Positions 12,625 through 25,285 of a stretch of 64,000 nt of DNA are shown piece by piece. Within the stretch, counting starts at the first letter, position 1; every line of letters begins with the position of its first letter. Under the pieces are notes generated by a model. The model was not told where the DNA came from. It searched no databases and saw only the letters and a program-made list of their open reading frames with translations. Origin of the DNA: Prinia subflava (lineage: Eukaryota > Chordata > Aves > Passeriformes > Cisticolidae); the NCBI RefSeq assembly GCF_021018805.1, contig NC_086247.1:1813501-1877500 (forward strand), read 5' to 3'. The position numbers and the translations under genes are program-made.

Positions 12625-13706
12625 TCATCACAAATTCCAGCTGCTTCAGAGCATGATGTTTTCCTTTCTCTGTCTCACCTCATCTTCTCTCATCCCTGAT
12701 GAGTTTACAATGAGCTTTAAATCTTCTTGGAGTTCATCAAAGGACATTTGCCTCACATGGATTCTCCAGGAGAAGGAACTCTCAGATGGTTACACTGACA
12801 TTTGTGCTAAGACAAAGCCTCTCCCTACCTTTGCCATGGTGCTTCCATTCACATTTGAGCATTCCCAGGAGTGGATTTGTTCATAAAAGGGCACTTGGAG
12901 GGAACAAAGGAGGGATCAAGGCCTCTTGATGAGGAGAGATTGTGCTTTAACCTGGGGCTCTAGAGTCTAAGATTATTCCTGGAAATTGTTCTGTCCTGAG
13001 GGAACAAATGCTTGGGTAAAAGTTAAAAGAAGACTTGTTGGCTGTTGGGACCTAAATTCAGAAGATTTTTTTACCTCAGCAGAGTGCCACACTGTTTACT
13101 TGTGCTGGCTTTGGGATATCTCCAGAGCACACTTTCACCATCCTTTGTCCAACAAACAAAAGGTTCCTGATACTGCCTGGGCATGAGAACTGTGCAGGGA
13201 TAAAAAGCAGCCAATTCAGCCACTTTTAGCGAATCCAAAGAAAAGTTTGGCATCTCAGAAGTGTGCATTAATATGCAGAATTTTTGTGCATATGAATATG
13301 TGCAAGCAAGGCCTCTAGGAGACATCAGCAGCAGAGCCATCACCTTTGTGACCCAGAGTGCAAGAAACTCCCAGATCTAATCAGTGTTCATATCCTTGGG
13401 AAGCAAAGACGAAGGCGAGAAAAGGATGGATTACTGTGAAAAAGATTTGTCCAGTGTCTCGGACAGCAGCTGGAGTTTTAAACCAGCCAAACTCAGTTTC
13501 TTACCAGAAGAAGTTTGTGTAGCCAGAATCAATATTTATTAATTCGGGGCTCACCATACAATCCCAATTCACTGATCAGGAACATTTTTACAACTCCAAT
13601 GAGTTGAAGTGTTCTGCTGGCACTGGGCCTGAGCAGGACTTGACTTGACCTCCCTATTTGCTTTGCAATTTTATGTTGTCCTTACTCAACCACTTGAGTA
13701 AAATTC

Positions 13707-13710
<4 letters not shown>
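12625..13710. other. Unassigned unique sequence
   Basis: Nothing recognised between the family-2 LTR and the T52 tract. Confidence 0.5.

Positions 13711-13762
<52 letters not shown>
13711..13762. repeat. Homopolymer T52
   Basis: A run of 52 T. On - it is a poly(A) tract, but I recognise no retrocopied gene beside it. The length may be affected by sequencing. Confidence 0.97.
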
Positions 13763-13763
<1 letters not shown>

Positions 13764-15351
13764 AGGTAACAGATGAATTAACCCTGCAACTTAAACTAGA
13801 AATAAACCAACAGGTTTTGGTTATTTTTTTCCAGTCAGTGAAAGAACCATGAATATGGTAATTATCACTAGAAATTCTGTGTGGAATGGCAAGAAATCCA
13901 TCTGATCAGCTTTATTCACCAATTCACCTAACCTTGTACAACATTTCAACATTTCCCTTGGAGAACCCTGTATGGGAGGCCCAAAATACAATGACAAATC
14001 TGCCAAAATTGCTCCAAAGGAGTTTCTGCAGAAGACACTGAAGCCTTTTAAAAGTGCTGAGTGTCACAGTCAGATTTTGACCCATGGATTTATTAGACAA
14101 GGGGACGAGATGGGAACAAGATCCTTCAGAATTAAATACACAAATCCTTAAGATGATTCCAAATTCTAAACAGTCAATTTTTTTATCTTCCTGCAGCATC
14201 CTTACTAAGGGTTTTCATCAGATACTGCCACTGTATGACAAAACAAAAGGAAAAAAGGGATGGGCAGGGTGCAGTAACATGGGAGGTTGACACTGGAAAA
14301 TCTTACAGGCTTAATAATACTTCCCCTCAGCTCCTGAAAACCACAGGAAAACACAAGAAGATAACCAGCTAAAGTTAGCTGGTCTTCCTTCCTCTGGTCA
14401 GGAACTGGTTTCAGCACATCTGTCTGCTTTGGTGGTCTCAGTATTTCTGATATTCCTAAGATTTCTTGATATTTGTTCATTGATAAGTCTGACAGGTTTA
14501 ATAATTCCTCATTATCTGTGCGTTGTGGAACTGCTGCTGAGAAATTCCAGGTTTCAGCCCAAAAGGAACTCCAGTCTCAAATTACTGTCCTACCCCAGCT
14601 CTCAGGTCCATCCCTGCTCTCCCACATTCTTCATGAATTACTGTAAATCAAATATTTCTTTTTGTCAATCAACTATTTAATTGTTATAAATCAACTATTT
14701 AATTGCTATAAATCAACCCTTGTCAGTGGACATAAGGGTAAGACCACTGCTTTCCTAAGTAATTCAGGATATCACTCAGGCGTTAACAATGATGTTCATT
14801 AGCATAAGACTAACGAGTAGGACTAAGTTAATTGTTTTGCAGCACTTTTGGAATAAAGAAAGGAGAAAAAATCTCAGTCTGAATTCCCGATCTCGTTTAA
14901 TTTCCTACCCCTCTTCCCAAAGGAGTTCTCTGAATATCCAAACTGCTTAGGGTGGAGTAACTGCTTGCAAACAAATTTTGGGAGATCCCAGACTCAGCAG
15001 CCGTCCCTCAAGGCTGGTCTGGCTGGGAAGGACCTGTGCCCTGCAGGAGTTGAAGGATGGTTTAAATCTGGATGGATTTTTCAGGATCTGATGTTTCCCT
15101 CAGGCCATCTTAAATGACAATTCAGTAAAATTTCATTTTATTCTGTATAAAAAGCAGAAGAGGAGGAAATCCCAGAGAAAGACTTTTCAAGCAAACATGG
15201 ATAAAAGTACTATAACAACCCTCCACCACTGTAGATAACACTCCATGATCGTGGTGATGCTAAAGAATAAATTCCACTGATGCTTTAGAAAAGATCTGGG
15301 TTAAGATGACACAATTTTGGGCAGTTCATTTATGCTGAAGGCAACTCTCAC
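13763..15351. other. Unassigned, between two homopolymer tracts
   Basis: Only the 22-bp duplication at 14668 is notable. Confidence 0.5.
14668..14711. repeat. 22-bp tandem duplication
   Basis: Two adjacent 22-base units that start ATCAACTATTTAATTG and differ at one base. Confidence 0.9.
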
Positions 15352-15363
15352 AAAAAAAAAAAA

Positions 15364-15396
<33 letters not shown>
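15352..15396. repeat. Homopolymer A tract (A12-GGT-A30)
   Basis: Two A runs separated by GGT, followed by unique sequence. Confidence 0.97.
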
Positions 15397-15398
<2 letters not shown>

Positions 15399-16600
15399 GG
15401 AATTCTGAACTGGAGAGAGCTGCACAAAGATTCATCTCAACCGCCAAAGAGGAGCTTTTCAGACATTTCCACCCAAGCAAAAAGAAATCTTGCAAACTTG
15501 TTCAGATTTGGTGAAGTGGTGCAGGGTGATCCCGCGTGATGTCATGGATGTATGGCTGAAAAGTGATGCCAAAAATCTGCCTTCTCACATTTTATTTCCT
15601 CAAATATCTGGGGATAAATTTCCATTGTTTTTGCCTTTGCTGTTACTGCCATGTATCAGCTGTGGTCAAAATAATTGGGATAAGGGGGCTGTTTCTCCTC
15701 TGGATGTCTTCAAAATGCCTTATTTTATCAGAATATTTAATAATTTTAATTCATATGCTTGAAATGACCATGTTTATGAGCAGAATTCCCTAAAGCCTTA
15801 TGCACCTGTGAATGTGGGATGTAGGGAAAATCAGGAAGGATATTGCTGCTATGTACAATGGGACCCAGGAGAGTGAAAAGAAATGGCCTGAAATTAAAAA
15901 TTTGCTCACTTGAATCATTTTCTAACAAACTACTTATGCTGTTAAGTCCTTATCCAATCAATACATCATTGACTTCACTTTAAATGATGACATTTTTTTC
16001 CCTTATATATTGTTAAGTCTAATTAAAAGGAATTAGTCACAAGAGTGACAAATTTGAAGCTCGCTACAGAATTACTTCATGTGGCATTTATTAGATGTCA
16101 AACACGGGAAGAGTTTGAACCAAACTGGCAAATTCAGCAAAAGTTGTGTCTTGGCATCAAAATTCTTTCTTAAAATTAAGTCATTTGTTATTAAGGGGAG
16201 TCTTTTTTTTTCTCAAATAACTTCTTTTTCTGTACTTTCTTTTTGTTAGGACTAGAGAACACAGAAATTGTATAATTGTGAGTAATAAAATCCGTCATTC
16301 TCGTGAGTAATGCTTTGTAATTAGATGAAATAAAAGTAAAGTAAGTTGAATTGTGTGGAGTGCAGGGCTGGGGGTGGAGTGCTGCACTCAAAGGGTTTTG
16401 AATTAATAATGATGCTGAACTTTCGATGCTGGAAGGTTCTGCTGGAATTAACATCAAGAGCTGCAGTGGTTTATCTGTGCTTTGGGCTCCCAATGCTGCC
16501 AGAGTGACAGGAGTTTGTCACACAGGGAGAATTGGGATGAACGCTGATCTTTCATCGTTGCAGGCCACAGGTGTGAAAATTTGGGGAAGAAAACCTCCGA
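15397..16600. other. AT-rich unique sequence
   Basis: 16010-16350 has several TAATTA/ATTTA-type motifs (TCTAATTAAAAGGAATTAG) and no repeat, as in conserved noncoding DNA. Confidence 0.35.
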
Positions 16601-16605
16601 AAGTC

Positions 16606-17337
16606 TGTCTTGGTTTGGGAAGACAGATGTCTGCCAGGGAAAAATGGAGTTTACCTTGGAATGGAGAATGTAACCCCTCCCCATCCCTCCAAATTATTAT
16701 AATTTTGCAATTAAAGGCTTTCAAGCAGAGATTTGGGAATAGGAATGACAGTTCTTTACTAGGAATATTAAAAATATAAATGTAGTAGTACAAAAACAAA
16801 CAAAAATCCTAGAAACCCTGACAGAGTCAGGAATACAACCTGACACCCTGTTGGAAAGTGTTGGAAGCAGTCCAAATAAATCCTGCTGGAGAAACAGATG
16901 GGGTTCTGTTGGAGCAGAGATGACCCTGTAGAAAAGGGTCCAGTGGTGGTGGGATGGGAATCCAGTGGAAAAGCAGACACCTGGTGTTCCTGAGTCTCGG
17001 TTTTTATCTAGATAGGAATGGCTGGCTCCTCCCACTGGGTGGAGCATCTCACAATGGGATGATGTAATGTTCTCAGCCATTGGTGAGCCTTAATGGCTCA
17101 TTAACAGAAGATATCCCCCAGAGGGAGGAAGGGTCCTGGAAGATATAAGGAACCCTGCCCCACCTGGTTTTAACAGCTGGCCCTTTATCAGACGGCATCT
17201 GATAAAGATCATCAGACCCCCCCTCCCCCCGGAGTTATGAGGAATGGGTTATACAAGAAATAAGGAAAACATCTCCCCAAACAGTTTCAACAGATGGAAA
17301 AACAGAATAAACATTTTTGGTTGCGTAACCCACGGCA
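16606..17337 (-). mobile_element. Solo LTR, family 2, copy B
   Basis: 732 bp on the - strand, with perfect 5-bp target duplication AAGTC (16601-16605 and 17338-17342). One end keeps TGTCTTGG; the other has decayed (CACGGCA in place of CAAGACA). It is longer than copies A and C, with extra sequence near 17110-17240. Confidence 0.92.
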
Positions 17338-17552
17338 AAGTCCGACTGGCTTTGCAATCCAGCCCCTGCAGGGCTGAGTTCCCCTCTCAAAGGAACACCA
17401 GCACCTGCTCTGCCACAGGCACCCATGGAATTTTTATTTCCCTCCTTCCAGAATCAACCTTGCTGCTCCCATTGTGTTCCTTTTGCCACAAAAACACACG
17501 AAAATGACAGGATCTTTGAAAGAAAGATTTTATTTAAAGTTTTCTTCAGGTT

Positions 17553-18062
17553 TCACAGAATCACTGAGTTTGGAAAAGACCTTCAAGATCATCAAGTCCA
17601 ACCTCCAGCTGAATTCCCACCACATCCACTAAACCACACCACAAAGTGCCAGGTCAGCCTGGTTTTTTGAACACCTCCCAGGATGTGACTCCAGCCTTTC
17701 CCTGGGCAGCCTGTTCCACTGCTTAGTCACTCCTTCAGGTGGAGAAATTTTCCCTAATATCCAACCTAATTCTTCCCTTGGTGCAGCTTGAAGCTGTTTC
17801 CTCTTTTCCCATCTCTCGTTTCCCAGGAGAAGAGGTTGACCCTCATCACACCACAATCTCTTCTCAAGAGAATTGTAGAGAAGCAGAAGGTCCCCCCTGA
17901 GCCTCCTTTTCTCCAGGCTGAGCCCCTTTCCCAGCTCCCTCAGCTGCTCCTGGTGCTCCAGACCCTTCCCCATTTCCATTCCCTTCTCTGGACACGCTCC
18001 AGCCCCTCAATGTCCTTCTTCTCATGAGGGCCCCAGGATTGGAGGTGCCTCACCAGTTCCCA
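17553..18062 (-). mobile_element. CR1 LINE, about 510 bp
   Basis: Antisense CR1 running from CACAGAATCACTGAG back into the region encoding the end of the CR1 second open frame (CTTCTCATGAGGGCCCCAGG near 18020). It is one of the longest CR1 pieces here and is degraded, so it encodes nothing intact. Confidence 0.9.
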
Positions 18063-18844
18063 ATATTGGGATTCCATGAACTTTAATCACATCCAGATCT
18101 GTGTTTCTCAAAGCCAGGAACAGTTTTCCTCACGTTATGTTGGTCTTTTGCTGGATTTATCCAGAGCCGGGTGTTTTATCCGTTGGGCCCTCTCCAGCTC
18201 TGGAGCAGATGGCTCTGATAGGGCTGTTCCAGAGCTGGGGATTTGGGAAGATGGATAATTCCCAGCCTTGGGCAGTGAGATGGAGGATCTGCCCCAGGAC
18301 TGGGAGTGCTGGGAGCCACCTGCAGCTGCTCAGTGCAATCAGCATTCTCATTAGCCAGCATTTAATGGGTTTGCTAATTGCCAGCTAGTAATGAAGTGTA
18401 CAGGAGTGTAAGATTTACTGAGAAACTTCTGGGATCTGGGAGCTTCCAGTTTCATGGAAATATGGATGATTTTTGCTTTTTTCCCCATTTAGAAGATGTC
18501 TTTCAAAAAGACCAACAAATGGTAAATCTTGATTTTCAGCAAACTGCTATTTCTGTCTTGGAGTTTCCAGGGAATACTCAGATCACTGTGTCCACTTTTA
18601 AACTCCCAGTGAATATAATTATTTCCACTTTTTGGAAATACTGTCTTATTTCACGGCTAAATTCAACTAAATTCAATTTCCGACACTTTGATTCATGCAA
18701 CTTTCTCTTGCATAACTCAAAATTATGAAGTTTGCCCTCCTTGCTATCTCAGATGTTGTGTTAAGCGTTGAAAACTACACAAGAAAACCGCTCCTTATCC
18801 ACTTGAATGACCTGATGTGATTTTGCACCTTAAAATTAATACAG
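18063..18844. other. Unique sequence
   Basis: 18340-18405 carries CATTAGCC, CATTTAATGGG and GCTAATTGCC close together. Otherwise nothing. Confidence 0.4.
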
Positions 18845-19118
18845 GATCATGGAATAATGGAATTCTTTGGGTTGGAAGGGTCTTTATATCATCCAGTTCC
18901 ACCCCACTGCCATGGGCATGGACACCTTTCACTATCCCAGGTTGCTCCAAGCCCCATCCAGCCTGGCCTTGGACACTTCCAGGGATGGGGCAGCCACAGG
19001 GATGGGGCAGCCACTGCTCTGGGAAACCTTAGCCAGGGCCTCAGCACCCTCAGAGTAAGGAATTTCTTCCCCAAATCCCATCTAAACCTACTCTCTTTCA
19101 ACCCATTTTCCCTTATTA
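18845..19118 (-). mobile_element. CR1 LINE 3' end with a 17-bp internal duplication
   Basis: Antisense CR1 with the usual GGTTGGAAGGGTC to TTCCCCAAATCCC order. AGGGATGGGGCAGCCAC is present twice in tandem (18981-18997 and 18998-19014). Confidence 0.9.
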
Positions 19119-19542
19119 TAAAAATATTGAACAATATTTGCTCAAAATCTTCTCTTAAGGTAATTGCAACGAAGATAAAAATCACTGCAGATCTTTCCCT
19201 CCTCATTCAAATTAGAATTTGCTGGACTGAGACGGGTTTTAATTGATGCAAGATGTGTCTTTTTGTTCCTTTATTTGGCAGAAGCTTCAATCCTGAAGGC
19301 GCCTGGTTACAATCCAGTGGAACCAAAGTAGGTTTTATCATCATGACTTTCTTTATCACCCAGACATGAAATCTCCTTGAACAGATAACAGGTTTCTTTG
19401 ACGAGCCCTACTTTCCAGGGAACAAAGTCATCTGGTGCTGGAGGGATATTTTTAACTTCGAATTTTCTATTTTGGTGAACTTCTGAGTTAACAGGGATTT
19501 TGCTTGTTGAGGATCAGACTTTGCAGTCCAGCATTTACCACA

Positions 19543-19620
19543 CAGAATCACAGAATATCCTGAGCTGCAAGGAGCTCACGAGGACTTGATGAAATGTCCA
19601 CAGGACCTCTTTCCTTTGGA
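19543..19620 (-). mobile_element. CR1 LINE 3' end, short
   Basis: Antisense: CACAGAATCACAGAATATCC and GAGCTCACGAGGACTTGATG. Confidence 0.6.
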
Positions 19621-19771
19621 AGGTCTCCAGTTTCTGAAAATGTGTTGAGAGGAATTCAATCCCAAAACAGCTTCTAAAACTCTTTAAACTTTTCTAAGAA
19701 GTTGGAATATCAGCTTCCATGCTGCTGAAATCCTCCAGTATTTCTCTGCAGCACCTGTGGCCTCGGTTGGT

Positions 19772-19890
19772 AAAAATTTAAGTGGAGTAACCTGGTCTAG
19801 GAAAGTGTCCCTGCCCATGGCAGAGGGTTGGAACGAGATGATCTTGAAGGTCCCTTCCAACCCAAACCCTTCCAAGATTCTATAAATGTT
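19772..19890 (+). mobile_element. CR1 LINE 3' end, short
   Basis: Sense: AACCTGGTCTAGGAAAGTGT, GATGATCTTGAAGGTCCC, ending CCAAGATTCTATAAA. Confidence 0.8.
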
Positions 19891-20939
19891 TATAGGTTAA
19901 ATCTATTGGATATTCACTGCCAGAATGGCATGTACCAATCCAGGTGCACTGGGAATATTGCAACACTCAGCCAATGGATTTTCACTGCAAACCTGGGGTT
20001 CACAGATGATGGGAGAATTTTGGTGCCTTTCTCCTACGTAAAGGAATTTACAGCTCCATTTTGTCAGCCCAAACGTGTGTTTAGGCAGTGTTCTCAAACA
20101 GCGGCTCCCCCACCCTGCCTAATAAAATGTAAAAGATAAAAACACATTGTTATTTCCGTGATGTGTGCTCTGCAGCCAGAACACCGCAATATTCTCTGAA
20201 AATTCAGGAAAAAGGGGGTTATTTTCTGCTTCCTTGTCCCCACGATCCAGAAGGCAGAGCAAAGATTGACTGCTGTGCCTCTTCCAGTGCCCTGCTTTTT
20301 CCCCATGTGCAGAGAGAGGTGCAATTTTCTTATTGACACAGCAAAGTGCTGAATTCCTTAATCTGTTTGTCCTTTCTGCAGCAGCACCTCCGCTTGGTAA
20401 ATAACCCGGGGATGGGAGCAATCAGAGCAGCGAGGCAAAGCAAAGTTATTATGAACTTGTTGAAATGTATGAGGGATGTAAAATGTGAGACGGAGAGGAA
20501 AAGGAAAAAAGAACGTCCCAGGGGCACATTTCATTGCTCAGGAGGCATCGGGTTGAATAAGTTACAAATAAGCTGTCATCTTGAAAGGTACTAGACACTG
20601 ACGCAAGTGGAAAGTTAAAACAACAGCTCTCTGAGTGTTACAGGCAGCAGCTTTTGGTGTTTTAGTGCAGCCCTGAAAATTGAATTGTGCACTGTGCATT
20701 GGCAGTGACTTCACTGCTAGGCAGCTCATATTTTGCTTTTCTTTGTTTGTTTGTTTTTAGCTCTGGATGGTCTCTGTTCTGGGGATACTGGCTGGAATAA
20801 ATTTCCAGAATGTTCTTGCCTGTAGGTTTGTGGCCTATAAAGGTCAGCTTGACTTGTGGTGACCATCCCACTGTTTGCACACAGAAAAAAAAAAGTGGAT
20901 TTATTCCAAGCTTTGAAAAGAGAGTTGAAGTACAGGTTA

Positions 20940-21110
20940 CAGGAGTATTTGTGGCTCCATCCCTGGAAGTGTTCAAGGGGTTGGATGTGGCTTGGAGCAC
21001 CCTGGTTTAGTGGAAGGTGTCCCTGCCCATAGCAGGGGTTGGAACCAGATGATTTTCCAGGTCCTTTCCAAACCAAACCATTCTCTAATTCTTTGATTCT
21101 CTGATTCTAC
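20940..21110 (+). mobile_element. CR1 LINE 3' end
   Basis: Sense CR1 ending in three imperfect octamers (ATTCTTTG, ATTCTCTG, ATTCTAC), the usual CR1 tail. Confidence 0.85.
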
Positions 21111-21539
21111 TTTGAACCCTTTTAACACCTTTCCCTCTATGGCCATTTTTTCCAAATTTTCCAAATTTCCAGTCTTCACCAAAAGTTCCTCCTAAGTTTG
21201 GTGGCAAATACAGAGACATAAATCAGATTTAATCTAAAGCTTTTAAATGCTGTCCTCTCTCAGCTCCCTTCAGCATTTGGCCAAGGGCTGAACTTTTATC
21301 TTGGCTCACCCAGGAACACAGAGCTCAGTGTGCTCCAATCCCTTATGCTCTAATCCTTTACACCAGAGAGTCTGTCTGGGTAAGAGAACCCTTTCTCAAG
21401 TTTGGGACAAGTTTTGGAACCTGAATTTGGATGTAGAGGGACTGTGGCATCCATGGTTTCAAGGTTCTCTTCACTGAATGAGAATTGCTGAACCCTGGAA
21501 TGGGAAAAGCGGAAGGGATGGGTTTATTTCCAGACCTAT

Positions 21540-22083
21540 AATGTGTGATCAGAAGGTTGAGGGACCCCACCTGGAGCACTGCCCCATCTCTGGGGACCCT
21601 GACATAGGAAGGACGTGGAGCTGCTGGAGAGAGTCCAGAGGAGGCCACGGAGATGCTCCAAGGGCTGGAGCCCCTCTGCTCTGGAGCCAGGCTGGGAGAG
21701 CTGGGAATGTCCAGCCTGGAGAAGGGAAGGATCCAGGGAGACCTCAGAGACCCTTCCAGTGCCTAAAGAGGCTCCAGGAGAGCTGGAGAGGGACTTGGGA
21801 CAAGGGATGGAGAGACAGGACACAGGGAATGGCGTTAATTTGACAGAGGACAGGGATTTCTGGGATATTGGGAAGGAACTTCCTGTGAAGCTGGTGAGGC
21901 TCTGGCACACGCTTTCCAGAAAAAGCTGTGGCTGCCCCATCCCTGGAAGTGTCCAAGGCCAGGCTGGATAGAGGTTGGAGCAACCTGGGGTAGTGGAAGG
22001 AGTCCATACCCATGGTAGGGTGTTGCAATTCCGTGATTTTTAAGGTCCCTTCCAGTCCAAACAATTCCACAATTCTGTGACTG
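21540..22083 (+). mobile_element. CR1 LINE, about 545 bp
   Basis: Sense CR1 from the end of the coding region (GGACCCCACCTGGAGCACTG) through the whole 3' part to a terminal ATTCTGTGACT. It is the longest sense CR1 in the window and is broken by many changes. Confidence 0.9.
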
Positions 22084-22677
22084 TGGAAGGTACCACAAGA
22101 AGCCACAAGTTTGCCCTCCAGAAGAAAGTTGTGAAGAAACTTCCTAATGCTGAGATGAGTCAAATGATGGCATAGATATCCCAGGAATTTCAGTGTCTTT
22201 GAGTAGAATTCTTAAAATCAGCTTAGACTGATTTTTCCAGGAGTGAGGAAGGCCATGTAAACATGACAGGAAAGACAAAGATCTTCATAAATATAGACTC
22301 TCAGATTTAGGCTCCATTCAGCTGAAAACTGCTCTTGAAAATAGAGTCACATCTCACTAGTTATTTATTGAGGCTGAACCAAGAGACCAGATCAGTATCA
22401 AATAAAACCCTCAAGGTGTAGTTGAATGTGCCAGGCACCACTGAGTACAAAAAGATTATTTTTCCATTGTTTTGCACTTCACAAATTTGATTTCCTGGCC
22501 TGCAGCGTAGAGCAGAAGTTGCCCTTTTTGGAAATAAAATCCCCTTACCCAAGTTAGGGAAAGGAAAAAAAAAAGATTCTTCCCCCCAAACTCTGCTCTC
22601 AGGCTCATCAAGACCAATCTGGGCAGCCCTCAGGAATCTGCTTTCCATTTCTGCAGTGGATACCCATTCTTAGCCAT

Positions 22678-23336
22678 TGTCTTATTTTGGAAAGACAGGT
22701 ATCTGTCAGGGAAAACTGACATTTCTCTTGGAATGGAGAATGTAAAAAAAACCCCCTCCCTCCAAATTATTACAATTTTGCAATTAGGAGATTTCAGGCA
22801 AAAATATGGGAATAGGAATAACAGTTGTTTACTAGGAATATTAAAAAAAAAAAGAAAAATACAGTAGTACAAAAAACCAAACAAGTGAACAAACACAAGT
22901 CCTAGAAAACCCTGACAGAGTCAGAGATACAACCTGACACCCTGCTGTCAGGGTGTTGGAAACAGTCCAAAATAAATCCTCCTGGAGTAACGGATGTTGT
23001 TCTGTGAAGTAGAGATGATCCTGGAGAAAAAAGGGTCCAGTGGTGAGAGGCTCCTGTCTTCTTCCGAGAATTCAGTGGAAAAACTGGCTGAATTGGTGTT
23101 TGGAATTGCTGGTTTTATCCCGGTGGAAAGGCTTTGGCTCCTCCCACTGGGTGGAGCATCTCCCAATGGGATGAGGTGATGTTATCAGTCATGGGAGAGC
23201 CTTCAATGGCCCATTCACAGGGGATGTCCCTCGGAGGAAAAGGGGTGGAAGAGGATACAAGAACAATATCTCCCAACCGGTTTCAACAGATGAAAACAGA
23301 ATACACATTTTTGGTTACATTTTTCAACCCAAGACA
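22678..23336 (-). mobile_element. Solo LTR, family 2, copy C
   Basis: 659 bp on -, close to copy A in sequence and length. The flanks GCCAT (22673-22677) and GCTAC (23337-23341) match at only three of five bases, so the target duplication is decayed or absent. Confidence 0.88.
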
Positions 23337-23341
23337 GCTAC

Positions 23342-25049
23342 TTTCACGTGTGTTTTAATATGCAAACAGCACCTTTCTCATCTCCTCAGCCGAGACTCCG
23401 ACATTCCCAGCTTTCCCTGAACTGTGGATGTGTTTTCCCTCTCATGTGGTGCAGGGATGGCTCGTGCTCTACTTAGCAGCGAGGCAGAAATAGAGGTGTG
23501 CACGCGCCTGCGAATCCCCTTTTAGAAGGCAGAAAATCCCAGCTCCTCCAGCACCTCCAAGTCCACCCCGTGAATCTCAAGTGGGAACTTTGTCTCGGTG
23601 GGGCACAACTTTGGAAATTATGCACATATTGAGGAACTTTGCTGGAGAAGTGGGGCAACCCAGCGTTATTTTAAAATTATGTCTTCGCAACTTTTTGGCT
23701 TGCTATGATATTTTCTGCAGCTTTCACACTTTTCTGGCTGACCAATTTATTAAGGACTGTGCGTGGAATACTGAAAGGAATTTCTGACCCCTCTGAATAT
23801 TGATGTTCCGTGGAGAAACAGGCTTCCAAATACTTGCTGGGAGTGGGGAACTTTATCAGGTCATTTATAAAAGTATCATGAAGTCCCTTCAGATCCTGCA
23901 TCTTCATTTCTGATAAATGCATTTTCCAACCCAGAAATGAACCCCTTAATAGGAGAATCTTGTGGAAAGTGGATTTATTACTTTCCTTGTGGTCTGCAGC
24001 AGAAAGAAAAAGCCCAGTAGCCTATTTTGCATAAAGTCTGATCAAACATTGTTTTCCTCTGGTAAACTGGAAAGTTGATAATGCTTTCACTAGAAGGGAA
24101 TGTTTCACTTCAGTGCCCAGATTTTGATTTATGTTCAAAAGTACTTCTGATGGAATAAATGTCATTTCGAATCAGACAATCAAAATATTTTTTAAATGAG
24201 AGGCTGCATCTCCTACACATTTTCTGCTTCCTGCTGTTTTTTTGTTTGTCTGTCTGAGACCGACTAATCTGTGAAGCTAAGGCAAACTCTGGAATAATTT
24301 TGAATTTACAAAACAGGCATTTTTCATCTGTTTTTAACATGAGAATTTAGGTTTAGTGGAAACTTTTGGTGGCAAGAATGACTCAGGGCTAACCAAATGC
24401 TCCTCAGAGCTGTGACCTCATGTCAATGTGTCTGGCACATAATATTGGGACTTTCAGAGCTAGTATATTATCAATTTAAAAACTCATAACAGTCTTAATT
24501 ACCACTTAAATATGCCTTAGTTAAATTTCTTACCATGTTAAATTGTAATTAGAGATGAAAATCTTCAATCAAAGCTCTGTTTTTAGTAAATTCAGAAGGT
24601 CTCTGATTTCTACACAAGAACTCTGATTAAATGTGGCCTTCGCTCTCTCTGCATCAAATGAGCTGATGCCAAAAAAAGAGGGCATTTGGAGTTGCTTCTA
24701 AATGCAAATTATACCAAATTCCAGCTTTAATAAAGATCCTGTCATCCGAATCAGTGGTTGATTGAATTAAGCAGAACAGACTCAAATCCACTGCCCCTTT
24801 CCCAAACCATCCCTACAAAAAACAGCCTTCAAGTTGCCTTTGAAATCCTTGGAATTCCTTCTTTTTAAACCCCTGGAATGCATCCCTTAGAGAAATAATG
24901 GCTATTGCTATTTTCTGGTAGGTTTGTAGCACGTCCTCAGGACAGAGAGGACTTCTCCAGAGACAGGATCATTTCTCCATGATTTTGGTGTCCTGGAAAT
25001 GTCTGCACTTTTCCAGGCAAGTTTATAGGGAAGAAGGCAGTTACTTTTC
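23342..25049. other. 1.7-kb repeat-free AT-rich stretch
   Basis: The second-longest stretch without CR1, LTR or microsatellite. 24430-24790 is rich in TAATTA-like sites (TCTTAATTACC, TTGTAATTAGAG) and looks like noncoding sequence under constraint, which is untested. Confidence 0.35.
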
Positions 25050-25285
25050 ATGGAATCATAGAACGGAATCGTGGAATGGTTTGGGTTGGGAGGCACCTTC
25101 AAGACCTTGTTCCAACCAGGTTGCTCCAAGCCCAAATCCAACTTGGCCTTGGATGTTTCCAGGGAAGATGTGAGTCACACCTTCACTGGGAAACCTGTGC
25201 CACTGCCTCATCACCCTCTGAGTGCAGGTCCTCCTCCCAAAATCTCATTTAAATCTCTCCTCTTTCAGTTTGCTGGCACCTGCCT
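25050..25285 (-). mobile_element. CR1 LINE 3' end
   Basis: Antisense CR1: AATCATAGAACGGAATCG, TTTGGGTTGGGAGGCACC, then CCTCATCACCCTCTGAG. An internal deletion removes the GGGCAGGGACACC block. Confidence 0.85.
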
